64,000 nt of DNA from the NCBI GenBank assembly GCA_016215105.1, contig JACRLJ010000024.1:1-64000 (forward strand), in the 5' to 3' direction. Each line of letters starts with the position of its first letter. The first letter of the stretch is position 1. Shown piece by piece: positions 19,443 to 28,127 of this stretch. The position numbers were made by a program, and so were the translations under genes. The notes below the pieces were generated by a model that saw nothing but the letters and a program-made list of their open reading frames with translations, ran no database searches and was not told the DNA's origin. Origin of the DNA: Candidatus Hydrogenedentota bacterium (lineage in GTDB: Bacteria > Hydrogenedentota > Hydrogenedentia > Hydrogenedentales > SLHB01).

Positions 19443-22400
19443 ATGATTATCCTGCTGCAGGTGCTACTTTGCGCTCCAGAGCCCAGCATGCCGATGGACG
19501 CAGCCCCCTTCGGAGCGCCCATTACAGGCGGCGTTTGCTGGGACGATCCGCGCGAACTCCATCGCGTTGTCGCCCATTTCGCGGGCGCTGCCCCTCCGGC
19601 CGATTCGGTGCGCCTCGAGTACTGGGGAAGCCGCTGGCCCGAACAACACGCGCCCAAGGACCAGCAGCCCGGCGGAGGCGGCGTGGGCTGGTGGGAATTG
19701 GGAAACTGGTATAACGGTGGCTGGCGAGCAGCCGACGCGGCCGCCACCACCGATGGGCAGGCAATATCATTTACGTTCCGGCCAATCAATGCGAAGGAAT
19801 TCCCCGCACTTCGTGATTACCCGGCGGAATTCCGATACACGTTGAAAGTCAGAGTCGTCTCGGATTCATCCACCGCGTCCGTCGAGCGGGTCGAAGCGTT
19901 CACCGACTCCGTCTGGACCGAACGCGTCGTTCGGTTGGTGTGGCGTGACGCTCCCGCCAGCGCCCCCACAGTCAACGCGTTCAACGGCGCCGTGAAGTCC
20001 GTCGGGCGCGTTGGCCCCAGCGCGTTCCGCGCAACGCTATTGGTCACAACGAACTCCGACCCCAACACCTATGACCGCACGTTGCTCACTATCCACAATG
20101 GCGCAACTGTGTTCACGATTTCTCCAGACGACCTGAATCAAGGTCCGCTGTTCATTCCCGCCATGGGCGCCGCAGTACTAACCGAAAATGACGAACGCAG
20201 CTACGCTGACCTGGCCTCGTCGCAAGAGAAGAATGCCGCCAAATCGCTCTATGACCGTGTCGCCGAATTGCCCGAACAAACATGGAGCGCCGCCTGGGCG
20301 GGTATGCCGGCAAAACGCGGCTCAATCTATCTGCCGTTGGGTCTCGATGGCGGCCGGCAACGATTTCAATTGGATCGGGACGGCAGTGTGACGTTCCGCA
20401 CGAACGATGCCTTTCTCCGGAGCCGGCCAGGCCGCGAGACACCGCTCCTGGATCTTGAGGCGGCGCCGGTTCGGCTACACGTTGAACTTCCGCCCGAGCC
20501 AACGGCGCGGACCATCGAAGACAATTGCCTTCCGATGGGGAAGACGACCTGGGAGAAGGACGGTGTACGCATTGAGCAAAGCGCGTTTGTGACGCCGCTC
20601 TCCGGCGCCCGCGCTGATGGACCTGCGCCGGATGGTGATGCGGCCGCCGTGCTCATGATGCGGTTCACCTACACCAACCTTACGGACACGCCGCAAACGG
20701 CCACGCTCCACGTGCGCTACCAGGCCGGCGAAAAACCTGCCGAGCAGAAATTGCGTCTCGACCCGGACGGCTTCCTTTATCTCGGCGACGCGGTTCGGGG
20801 CGAAGTGCAGACCGGCGGCAATCCCTTCCTCGAGGCAAACGCGCTCACCCATACCCGGAGCCTGGCACCGCACGAATCGCACAGCGCGATTCTAAAAACG
20901 CCATACGTACCGCTAACCGATGCGAAGGACCACGAGTCACTCCGCCGTCTCGACTTCACGCGCGAATTCAACGAAACGAAGAGCTACTGGACACGCCGTA
21001 TCGGCCAAAGTGCGCGGCTCATCACGCCGGAACCCATGCTCAATGAGTTCTACTCCGCGCACGCCGCGCACCTGCTGATCAATTGCGAGCGCGAACCCCA
21101 AAGCGATCTCCGATTCGCCAGAGTCGGCTCCTTCGGTTACGGGGCGTTCGGCAACGAATCCTGCATGATGGTGGTGGACCTCGACCGCCGCGGATACCAC
21201 GAAGAAGCGCGGCAGTGCCTCGAAGCGTGGCTGCATTATCAGGGGACCGTCGCGTTGCCCGGAGACTTCTCATCCCAAGTAGGCGTGCTCTACGGCGCAG
21301 GCGGATACGAGGCCGGCGGCTACAATCAGCACCACGGTTGGATCTTGTGGTGCCTGACAGAGCATTACCGATTCACGCAGGATCGGACATGGCTCGACCA
21401 TGCGGCGCCGGGCATTCTCGCTGGCGCCGAGTGGGTTATCCGCGAACGCGCGCGAACGGCGAGCCGCGATGACCTCGGACGCGGCCTCCTGCCCGCCGGC
21501 AGCCTCGAAGACATCGGCGACTGGTGGTTCTGGCTATCCACGAACTGCTACACGTGGCGCGGTCTCGATTCCGCCGCATGGGCGCTCGAACAGGCCGGCC
21601 ATCCTGAAGCGAAGCGGGTCCGCGGCGAGGCGGACGCCTATCGCGCCGCCATCCTGACCAACTTCCGCGCCGCGGCGCAACACGCGCCCGTCGTACGCCT
21701 TCGCGATGGAACGGCCGTCCCGAAATTCCCGTCTCACCCGCATCGGCGCGGACGCATGTTCGGCTGGATATGTGAAACGCTCGAAGGCGCCATTCACCTG
21801 CTCATCACGGGTGTACTCGATCCGAAATCGCCAGAGGCGGAGTGGATTCTGAAGGACTACGAGGACAACCTCTACTTGTCGAACCAGTGGGGCTACGTTC
21901 TCGATGATTTCGACGCCCAATGGTTTGGCCGGGGCGGCATGTCGATGCAGGCCTGCCTCTTGCTCGATGTCGAGCCGTACCTGTTCCGCAACGATATCAA
22001 GCAGGCGCTCCGGGCGCAGTTCAATGCCATCGCCGTGGGCTACTTTCCCGACGTGCGCATGCTCACCGAACACGCACTGCCCAATATGGGCGACTGGAGA
22101 GGCGATCACTACAAGAGCTCGGACGAAGCGAACGCCGCCGGCTGGCTGCGTTACCAATTCCTGCGGGAAGAAAACGGCGTGTTGCTCGTCGGCCAAGCCA
22201 TCCCGCGCGATTGGCTGAAGCCGGGTCAACGCTGCGGCATCGAACGCGCGGAAACCTACTTCGGTCCAATGAACGTGCATTACACCGCGGAAGAAAACGC
22301 CATCACGGCGCGAATCGACGGCGCCACCCGCCCCGCGCCCCGCGCCATTCGCGTGCGCTTCCGCGAGCCACACGAGCGGCCTCTCGAATCGGTCACCGTC

Positions 22401-22496
22401 AACGGCAAACCCTGGTCCGATTTCAAAGGCGAGTGGGTGGAGTTGCCGGGAACAATGGGAACGGCCACGGTGGTAGCAACGTGGACGGCGCGCTAA
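19443..22496 (+). CDS. Exported glycoside-hydrolase-like protein with alpha-toroid domain
   Basis: About 1017 residues from ATG 19443, with GGAGG upstream; the track start at 19368 is too early. A short hydrophobic N-terminus ('MIILLQVLLCAPE') may be a weak signal. Residues ~1-500 are beta-sandwich-like. Residues ~550-880 look like an (alpha/alpha)6 toroid: 'YNQHHGWILWCLTEHYRFTQDRTWLDHAAPGILAGAEWV', 'NCYTWRGLDSAAWALEQAGHPEA' and 'QWFGRGGMSMQACLL'. The C-terminus is another beta domain ('VRFREPHERPLESVTVNGK'). The layout resembles glycosidases or lyases acting on polysaccharides. I cannot name the GH family or catalytic residues with confidence. Confidence 0.75.
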   Translation: MIILLQVLLCAPEPSMPMDAAPFGAPITGGVCWDDPRELHRVVAHFAGAAPPADSVRLEYWGSRWPEQHAPKDQQPGGGGVGWWELGNWYNGGWRAADAAATTDGQAISFTFRPINAKEFPALRDYPAEFRYTLKVRVVSDSSTASVERVEAFTDSVWTERVVRLVWRDAPASAPTVNAFNGAVKSVGRVGPSAFRATLLVTTNSDPNTYDRTLLTIHNGATVFTISPDDLNQGPLFIPAMGAAVLTENDERSYADLASSQEKNAAKSLYDRVAELPEQTWSAAWAGMPAKRGSIYLPLGLDGGRQRFQLDRDGSVTFRTNDAFLRSRPGRETPLLDLEAAPVRLHVELPPEPTARTIEDNCLPMGKTTWEKDGVRIEQSAFVTPLSGARADGPAPDGDAAAVLMMRFTYTNLTDTPQTATLHVRYQAGEKPAEQKLRLDPDGFLYLGDAVRGEVQTGGNPFLEANALTHTRSLAPHESHSAILKTPYVPLTDAKDHESLRRLDFTREFNETKSYWTRRIGQSARLITPEPMLNEFYSAHAAHLLINCEREPQSDLRFARVGSFGYGAFGNESCMMVVDLDRRGYHEEARQCLEAWLHYQGTVALPGDFSSQVGVLYGAGGYEAGGYNQHHGWILWCLTEHYRFTQDRTWLDHAAPGILAGAEWVIRERARTASRDDLGRGLLPAGSLEDIGDWWFWLSTNCYTWRGLDSAAWALEQAGHPEAKRVRGEADAYRAAILTNFRAAAQHAPVVRLRDGTAVPKFPSHPHRRGRMFGWICETLEGAIHLLITGVLDPKSPEAEWILKDYEDNLYLSNQWGYVLDDFDAQWFGRGGMSMQACLLLDVEPYLFRNDIKQALRAQFNAIAVGYFPDVRMLTEHALPNMGDWRGDHYKSSDEANAAGWLRYQFLREENGVLLVGQAIPRDWLKPGQRCGIERAETYFGPMNVHYTAEENAITARIDGATRPAPRAIRVRFREPHERPLESVTVNGKPWSDFKGEWVELPGTMGTATVVATWTAR

Positions 22497-22512
22497 TCAG
22501 ACCCAATGACTC

Positions 22513-22535
22513 GTTCCCGAGTTGTACTCGGGAAC
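22513..22535. terminator. Hairpin between convergent genes
   Basis: GTTCCCGAG, loop TTGTA, CTCGGGAAC: an exact 9-bp stem lying between two converging genes, so it could end transcription from either side. There is no T-run. The sequence has the look of a repeat palindrome. Confidence 0.5.
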
Positions 22536-22599
22536 GCACGTGCCTGAAAAGCTACGATTTGTACTTGACTCGGGAGAGGACTCGACAGACCATCCCCAC

Positions 22600-23595
22600 C
22601 TACGGTTTGCGAACCACCCACAGCCGCGTCTGAGGCGTCAAGTCCACCACGCGCCCGTCCGCGAACCCCGCCGCCTGCGTCCAGGACTCGATGTCGGCGA
22701 AGGAGTAGGTGTCGCCTTCACCGTTGGCCAGCAGCATGCGCAACGCGAACATCAGACTGAACGCGGGGCCAGAGCGATCATTCTCGGTCAGAAAGTCTTT
22801 GATGATGAGCGTCCCGCCGGAATCCAGCGCATCGAAACATTTCCTGACCAATGCGCCATTCGTATCGGACGAATAGCTGTGAATGATATTGGAGACCAGA
22901 ATGAGATCGTACCCGGAGCCGAGCGGGTCGGTTGTCAGGTCGCCGGCGGCGTACGACACGCGGCCGTCGAGCCCTGCCTCATGGACCTGTTCGCGCGCGA
23001 TGGCCAACACATCAGGCCGGTCGAATACCGTTCCTCTCATCGCCGGATGCGCCGCAAGAAACGCGATGGTATACGTCGCCGGGCCTCCGCCAACATCCAG
23101 CAGATTGCGGAAGGACGACAGATCAATCACGTCGAGCATCTCGCGGGCGCTCGTGCGCCCAATGTCGTTCATCCCCAGAATGAACGCGCGCAATTCCTCC
23201 GGCGTGCGCTGATGGCGTTCACCGTGCAGCGCCTTCCCGGTGCGCAGCGTTTCGTCCACATGAACCCATTGATTAACGGTATTCGATATGTGGTTGACGA
23301 TATTGCCTTGGTAGCCCGTCTTGCCGGGCACGAGGCACGCCGAAGCGATGGGCGCGTTGCGATAGAGGCCGCCGGTCTGCGCGATCAATTCAAGGGACAC
23401 CAGCGCGTCCAATAGGATTCTCGCGGCGCGCGCGTCCCATCCAACGCGCTGGGCAATCTCCGAGGCGCCGCGCGGCTCCTCCAGAAGCGCGAAAACACCC
23501 GCGGCGTTGGCCGCAAACAGAACGTGCGATTTCATGAACGCCGTGGACAGCGCGTTGATATGAGTTCCCCACTCGCGCTCGTTGGTACTAGCCAT
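22600..23595 (-). CDS. SAM-dependent O-methyltransferase (acetylserotonin-methyltransferase-like)
   Basis: 331-residue class I methyltransferase. An N-terminal winged-helix dimerisation domain ('FMKSHVLFAANAAGVFALLEEPRGASEIAQRVG') is joined to a Rossmann domain with the SAM motif 'NLLDVGGGPATYTIAFLAA', the acidic loop 'VFDRPDVL' and 'YDLILVSNIIHSYSS'. The catalytic-region histidine falls in 'NIIHSYS'. Proteins with this layout methylate small hydroxylated compounds, and the substrate here is unknown. The start is well supported by AGAGGAGACC directly before ATG. It is followed downstream by the cupin/hydrolase region with a convergent neighbour, and no biosynthetic partner is adjacent. Confidence 0.9.
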   Translation of the reverse strand: MASTNEREWGTHINALSTAFMKSHVLFAANAAGVFALLEEPRGASEIAQRVGWDARAARILLDALVSLELIAQTGGLYRNAPIASACLVPGKTGYQGNIVNHISNTVNQWVHVDETLRTGKALHGERHQRTPEELRAFILGMNDIGRTSAREMLDVIDLSSFRNLLDVGGGPATYTIAFLAAHPAMRGTVFDRPDVLAIAREQVHEAGLDGRVSYAAGDLTTDPLGSGYDLILVSNIIHSYSSDTNGALVRKCFDALDSGGTLIIKDFLTENDRSGPAFSLMFALRMLLANGEGDTYSFADIESWTQAAGFADGRVVDLTPQTRLWVVRKP

Positions 23596-23637
23596 GGTCT
23601 CCTCTGCAGCTGTATGAGCCGATCCGACTTGTCAGAC

Positions 23638-23657
23638 TTGTCCGACCTTTCGGACAA
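23638..23657. repeat. Short hairpin with tandem GACTTGTC-like units
   Basis: TTGTCCGA-CCTT-TCGGACAA forms an exact 8-bp stem. It is preceded by two near-copies of the 9-base unit CGACTTGTC. It lies between the creatininase and methyltransferase genes and could terminate or attenuate the upstream transcript. Confidence 0.55.
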
Positions 23658-23679
23658 ACGTTCCCGCCGCGCCTGCGCC

Positions 23680-24492
23680 CTACATTCCCAGCGGCAGGTG
23701 CAACGGCGCGCCGTGCCCCTGGTAACGCTCGTGATTCTCCAGCAAATGCCCGACTATCGGCGCCACACGCTCTACAATGGCCTGGGCAGCCTTCTCGCCA
23801 AACTCCGCGGAGGCGTTCTCCACACCGTTGTTGCTGGCCCCGATCGGTGGCGCTGAAGAGCCGCGCAGGGCGCCAAGATCCACCATGCCCGGGTCGAGCG
23901 CCATCATCAAAGAGGTCTCCCACTTGCCCGCGTGGTCGCCGCACACGTCGAACCCGGCGTCTTTGACGAGTTCAAATCCGGTAAAGGCCCACACGACCGG
24001 ATGAGGACGCCCGGCCATCTGCTGGAAAAGCGATGCCGCCGCGCGCGCATGGTCAATCAACGGATAATGCCCCGCGACGATGACAACGACTTTGAAACCC
24101 AGGCTCTTGGCCTGCAACAAGATGTGGAGCAGTAACCGCTGGTACGCAAGGGTCTGCTCCATGTGGGTCGAACGCATGTACCCCGCGGCGAAGTTGTCCG
24201 GCGGGAGATTCATCTTCTGGGCGATCTGTTCGTGGTCGACAGCGTTGGCTTCCATCAGCGCCTGTTCACGGCTCTCGCCGTAGTACAGCGGCGGAAACAC
24301 CACGCCCCCGGAACGTTGTGCGCAACGAACCGCCAACGCGTGCGCCTTGAGCGTATCAAGTCCGACCGGATTGTGCTCGCCATGCCACTCAAGCGTGCCG
24401 ATAGGAAGATACACTACCGGAGCGGTTTCGCGGGCGGCCACGATTTGGGCGGGCCGCAGGCGTTCGTATCGTACTTCACAGGTTTCGGTCAT
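23680..24492 (-). CDS. Creatininase-family amidohydrolase
   Basis: 270-residue metal-dependent amidohydrolase of the creatininase/MftE fold. ATG 24492 was chosen because GGAGAG lies seven bases upstream. Metal-binding signatures are visible: 'LPIGTLEWHGEHNPVGLDTLKAHALA' contains the family E-W-H-G-EH-P-x-G-x-D motif, and 'VVVIVAGHYPLIDHA' corresponds to the NGHGGN-like loop. A conserved-type acidic segment occurs in 'CGDHAGKWETSLMMAL'. Members cleave creatinine or related amides, or mature redox cofactors. No mycofactocin genes are present here, so the substrate cannot be assigned. Confidence 0.88.
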   Translation of the reverse strand: MTETCEVRYERLRPAQIVAARETAPVVYLPIGTLEWHGEHNPVGLDTLKAHALAVRCAQRSGGVVFPPLYYGESREQALMEANAVDHEQIAQKMNLPPDNFAAGYMRSTHMEQTLAYQRLLLHILLQAKSLGFKVVVIVAGHYPLIDHARAAASLFQQMAGRPHPVVWAFTGFELVKDAGFDVCGDHAGKWETSLMMALDPGMVDLGALRGSSAPPIGASNNGVENASAEFGEKAAQAIVERVAPIVGHLLENHERYQGHGAPLHLPLGM

Positions 24493-24540
24493 GCGTGCTC
24501 TCCAGTGATCCGCGTCTGCCAATGCAGCGCGGCGGCAGTC

Positions 24541-26475
24541 TCAATCGAGAATGATGTCGCCGCCGTCTGTCTTGAGAATCAAGGTAAACTGCCCCTTGCC
24601 CAATACGCCGTCAAATTGATCGTTCTCCGCCGCCACCTTGCCGGTCAGAGATACGCCGGTCTTGTTGATGCGCACCTTGCCTCGTTTCGACTCGATGCGC
24701 AGTTGCGCGTCAGCCGCCTCGGGAAGCGCCAGGCTCAGGTTGCCGCCTTCCACCTGAACATCGTAGGGACCGCCGATCCCCCCGAGCGCGATGATGCGCA
24801 CGTCTCCCCCCTTGCCCCGAACGTAAAGCTCGCCCTGCGGTGTGTCCACAACCGTCTTTCCCTGCTCGCACGCCAGCGTTTGCTTGGCGAAAACTGCACG
24901 CGTCGCCAAAGTCCCGCCGGTAGCGCTCGCTTCGAGCGGCCCCGCGCAATCGGCGGCTTCGATGCCGCCTTTCAGATTCTTGAGCGAAAGCGGACCCTTC
25001 GCGTGTTGCACCGTGATGCTCCCCTCGCTCTGCTGTACCGTTGTAGCCCCTCCCGTTCCCGAAATGGCGATATGGCCGCTCTTCGACGTGACCTTGACCG
25101 GCGCCGTGCGGGGACATCGAATTTCTAGGTCGATACGATACGACGAGCATCCAAGCGAGGCCATGTCCCCCACGACCGACGTATGGACCTCGACACGGTG
25201 GTCCGCTTCCACGAACCGCACGTCCAGCGCCTCGAGCGCGGCGCGGGCGTTCGCGGCGGTTTGCAGGCGCACCAGTTTGGTGGCCTTGATGTGAACTACG
25301 TCTTCGTCGACGCCTTCGATGCGAATATCTCCAACCGCCGCGTCCAGCACGAGTTCGGTTCCACCGGGCGCCGCCGCGTCACGCGTAACCGGATCTTCAA
25401 AGGGTTGAGTCCCATCCACATTGGGAGGGCCCGCGATCGCCGCGGCGCTGCCCTCGCGTCGAACGAGGATGTCGTTGAATGACGTAAACAACTGCACCCG
25501 CTGGCGCGACGCAGGGTTCGCGTTGCGGGCAAACGCTAGATTCCCCCGCGTGGTCTGTTCCAAAGCGATATCGGACCGAATGGAGCCAAAGGCTGTGCTC
25601 GCGCTGATATCGGGCGTCCCGGTCTCGGACACATACAGCGCGATCCCGCCACTGTTGTTGCTAACGTCGACCGAGGACGTTTCTCCAAGCTCGTGCAGTT
25701 CGATCGCCGCCATGGAACTGGTCACGGAAAGTGCGCCGCTGATGTTCCGGAATTCCGCGAGCGTGCCCGAAAGATCGAAGTGTCCCCCCTGTCGCAGCCC
25801 CGTCGCCTTGAGCGGAAGCTCACCGTGCGCGCGCACCGTGGCCACACCGGCCAAATCGGCAATATCAACACGCCCGTACATGCAGTCTGCGCGCAGCGTC
25901 CCCCCTACCCCGCTTACCGAAATGTCGCCCCAAGTGTTCTTGCAGTCCACGCTTGCGTCCCGGGGAATTGTCAACTCGTAATCCACTACGATCTGAACCC
26001 GGCCCAATTCGCGCGTGTCCGGCTCGATCGTGGACAGTTCAAGCCGCCCGTCAGTGGACGCGGACCGAACATCGACCCCTCGAGCCACTTGGCTGGCAAT
26101 ATCCGACGACGACGCGCCGACCGTCACCTTGGCCACAACACTTACAACTTGATTGTCCCAAACGGAGACCCGGATGCCGCCGAACCGATTTGAAATGGAG
26201 ACGAGCGAATTCGGGGGAGCCTGGAAGGGCTTCTCGATCTTGTGCGAGTACACCGACAAGTCCGAGAAGTCGTTCGCCTCGAGGCCGGAGAGGATATTGT
26301 AGTTCGGAGCGAGATAGTCTTCGCTCTTTTCGCCCACTCGATTGAGCCACCGGGCGGTCTCGTCCAGGATGGACCCAATCGAATCCAGCCAACTCGCGTC
26401 CGCATGCGCTGGCGCGGAAACAAAAAAATACGCCAAGACCATGAGCCCGGCGCCAAAAAACGTTCTTCGATTCAT
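24541..26475 (-). CDS. Exported DUF4097-type beta-helix protein
   Basis: About 644 residues. The N-terminus 'MNRRTFFGAGLMVLAYFFVSAPAHA' is a signal peptide with a twin-arginine-like start; a slightly longer in-frame start near 26502 exists. The mature part is a long run of short beta strands with repeated D/G turns ('GDISVSGVGGTLRADCMYGRVDIADLAGVATV', 'KSGHIAISGTGGATTVQQSEG'), typical of DUF4097 putative adhesins. Two DUF4097-like halves seem present. It is the last gene of the sigma/anti-sigma operon, 88 bp after the anti-sigma gene. In many bacteria such proteins accompany anti-sigma factors, suggesting an envelope-stress or surface role. Confidence 0.85.
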   Translation of the reverse strand: MNRRTFFGAGLMVLAYFFVSAPAHADASWLDSIGSILDETARWLNRVGEKSEDYLAPNYNILSGLEANDFSDLSVYSHKIEKPFQAPPNSLVSISNRFGGIRVSVWDNQVVSVVAKVTVGASSSDIASQVARGVDVRSASTDGRLELSTIEPDTRELGRVQIVVDYELTIPRDASVDCKNTWGDISVSGVGGTLRADCMYGRVDIADLAGVATVRAHGELPLKATGLRQGGHFDLSGTLAEFRNISGALSVTSSMAAIELHELGETSSVDVSNNSGGIALYVSETGTPDISASTAFGSIRSDIALEQTTRGNLAFARNANPASRQRVQLFTSFNDILVRREGSAAAIAGPPNVDGTQPFEDPVTRDAAAPGGTELVLDAAVGDIRIEGVDEDVVHIKATKLVRLQTAANARAALEALDVRFVEADHRVEVHTSVVGDMASLGCSSYRIDLEIRCPRTAPVKVTSKSGHIAISGTGGATTVQQSEGSITVQHAKGPLSLKNLKGGIEAADCAGPLEASATGGTLATRAVFAKQTLACEQGKTVVDTPQGELYVRGKGGDVRIIALGGIGGPYDVQVEGGNLSLALPEAADAQLRIESKRGKVRINKTGVSLTGKVAAENDQFDGVLGKGQFTLILKTDGGDIILD

Positions 26476-26563
26476 CTGTGTCACGCGGCTTGACCGCTTC
26501 ATCATTGGTATGCGCAGACGATTGCTCCTGCCGTCCGCCAAACGCGAATCCGGCGGAGGACGG

Positions 26564-27253
26564 CTACAGGTTTCGTTCCGCGTACAGCTTCCGGAGTATC
26601 TCCGCTTGCCGCTGGAGATTCGAATTCAGAAGATATCCCGCACGAACACAACGCGGGTTTTGCTGCAGCGCTTCCACGGCGCGGAAAATGTCGGCGCCAC
26701 GGGCCTGAACCTGACGGCGGTACTCCCGTTCGAGCAGACCCTGGGGTTTGCCGGACGGTGTGCTGACCGCTTGCTCCAACGCCTTCACTTCCGTGTACGT
26801 CTTCAGGATCGCGTCGGGCGACGGCGACGCCATGACTAGCGCCGGTTTCGCCGCGGCGTTCGACGGCTTAATGTTGTGCGGCGTCTCACGCAATGCCGAA
26901 CCAAAATACACCGTGCTGACAAAAACCAGCCCCGCCGCAAAACCAACGCCCTTGACCAGTACCCGCGCGCGCGTCCGCAAATTCACCGGCCTCGTACGCG
27001 CCGCGACCCGTTCACTTTGGGCCGCGAGAAGAATCTGATTGGTGAGCTCTTTCGAGGGCTCCAGCGCGGGCGCCTGCTGCGCAAACTCAAGCGAAGCGCG
27101 AATCGCCCGCACCGCCACCTGGCACGAACTGCACGCTGAAATATGCCCTGCCGTCCTCGCCGAGATCGGCGAGCGCGAATCCACCAGACTCTCCACATAC
27201 GCCAGTAACTCTGGCCTCGAGGGATGCCGGGCTATTTTCAAATCGCGTGACAA
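26564..27253 (-). CDS. Zinc-finger anti-sigma factor
   Basis: 229-residue membrane anti-sigma factor. The cytoplasmic N-terminus holds the zinc-binding pattern 'HISACSSCQ' (HxxxCxxC) typical of the ZAS/zf-HC2 domain, which clamps ECF sigma factors. One transmembrane helix follows near residues 105-125 ('GVGFAAGLVFVSTVYFGSAL'). The extracytoplasmic tail is helical with many Arg, Glu and Gln residues. It begins two bases after the stop of the ECF sigma gene, the standard sigma/anti-sigma arrangement, so the two are almost certainly partners. The released sigma factor would activate its own operon. Confidence 0.88.
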   Translation of the reverse strand: MSRDLKIARHPSRPELLAYVESLVDSRSPISARTAGHISACSSCQVAVRAIRASLEFAQQAPALEPSKELTNQILLAAQSERVAARTRPVNLRTRARVLVKGVGFAAGLVFVSTVYFGSALRETPHNIKPSNAAAKPALVMASPSPDAILKTYTEVKALEQAVSTPSGKPQGLLEREYRRQVQARGADIFRAVEALQQNPRCVRAGYLLNSNLQRQAEILRKLYAERNL

Positions 27254-27255
27254 GG

Positions 27256-27936
27256 CTATACGTATTCCCGGAATCGGTCCAAGAGTGGGCGAAGCGCCCG
27301 TTCCGCGCGGACCACGCGCGACTTGACCGTTCCTATTGGTGTGTTGGTCACATCGGCAATTTCTTCGTACGACAAATCCTGGAACCGCCTCAGCACGAAC
27401 GCCTCGCGTTGGTGTTCCGGAAGCTCGCGAAGCGCCGTATTCACCGCCTCGGAGACTTCCCCGCGCTGAAACGCCACCATGACGTCCGCGCGCTCGTCGC
27501 CAACATGTTCCAGCGGATCAAAGTCATCTTCGCTGTCCTTGCCCTTGCCCCAGCCGCCGGACAAGCTGAACAGCAAGGGGCGGCGCTTCCTGCGCAACCA
27601 TTCCTTCGATACGATATTCGACGCAATCGTGTACAGATACGTCGTAAACTTCGCCGTCGGCTGGTAGCGCTGAGCGTTCCGAACCAGCGCTATAAACACT
27701 TCCTGGGTCAACTCTTCGGCGATCTGGCGGTTCTGCACCATGCGGAAGGTGTAGTTCAGTACACCCTTCTGGTGACGACGAACCAACTCCTCGAACGCCT
27801 CTACCACCCCTTGGGCGTGATCCAGCATCAAGTCTTCGTCGGCGCGCTCCCGAATCGGCAAGCCCGCAGGGTCAACTACGCGTAGCGCCTGCTGGCGCCC
27901 TCGCATCTCAACTACGTTCCCTAGACCTTCCGCCAT
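27256..27936 (-). CDS. ECF-family RNA polymerase sigma factor
   Basis: 226 residues from ATG 27936; an upstream in-frame GTG at 27966 is the track start. The sigma2 region reads 'AFEELVRRHQKGVLNYTFRMVQNRQIAEELTQEVFIALVRNAQRY', with the DNA-melting 'FTTYLYTIASNIVSKEWLRRKRR'. The sigma4 helix-turn-helix reads 'LPEHQREAFVLRRFQDLSYEEIADVTNTPIGTVKSRVVRAERAL'. The linker is long and acidic ('DSEDDFDPLEHVGDERAD'). It is the first gene of an operon with a zinc-finger anti-sigma factor and a DUF4097 protein. A good housekeeping-type promoter lies just upstream on this strand. Function: control of an envelope or surface-stress regulon, inferred. Confidence 0.94.
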   Translation of the reverse strand: MAEGLGNVVEMRGRQQALRVVDPAGLPIRERADEDLMLDHAQGVVEAFEELVRRHQKGVLNYTFRMVQNRQIAEELTQEVFIALVRNAQRYQPTAKFTTYLYTIASNIVSKEWLRRKRRPLLFSLSGGWGKGKDSEDDFDPLEHVGDERADVMVAFQRGEVSEAVNTALRELPEHQREAFVLRRFQDLSYEEIADVTNTPIGTVKSRVVRAERALRPLLDRFREYV

Positions 27937-28029
27937 CGGATTCCCACTTCTCGTTGTATCGCCCACGTTGGTGTGCCTTTACTTAATATCCGGGAACAAC
28001 AAAAAAGTTCCCGCCATAATCAAGAATTA

Positions 28030-28058
28030 AGTATAGCACCCATGAGGCCTCGACGCAA
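28030..28058 (-). promoter_or_regulatory. Promoter of the sigma/anti-sigma operon
   Basis: On the minus strand, TTGCGT, a 17-base spacer, then TATACT. It lies about 95 bases before the ECF sigma start codon. The leader between them includes GGGAAC, a T-rich loop, and GTTCCC (a 6-bp hairpin), which may modulate expression. Confidence 0.65.
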
Positions 28059-28089
28059 TACTATAAACTACTAATAGTGATAAAATTAT

Positions 28090-28127
28090 GTGAATGTGTT
28101 TGCCGTTTTTCAACGGTTCACATTCGC
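28090..28127 (-). terminator. Nested hairpin at the pilT 3' end
   Basis: An outer GTGAATGTG/CACATTCGC pairing encloses an inner CCGTT/AACGG stem. It overlaps the last codons and stop of pilT, and AT-rich DNA follows on the minus strand. It is a likely terminator separating pilT from the sigma operon. Confidence 0.6.

Noticed and set aside
23524-23856. Plus-strand ORF with 'SDLSDLSDLSD'
   Set aside because: The repeat is the DNA hairpin/tandem unit read as protein; it overlaps two supported minus-strand genes.
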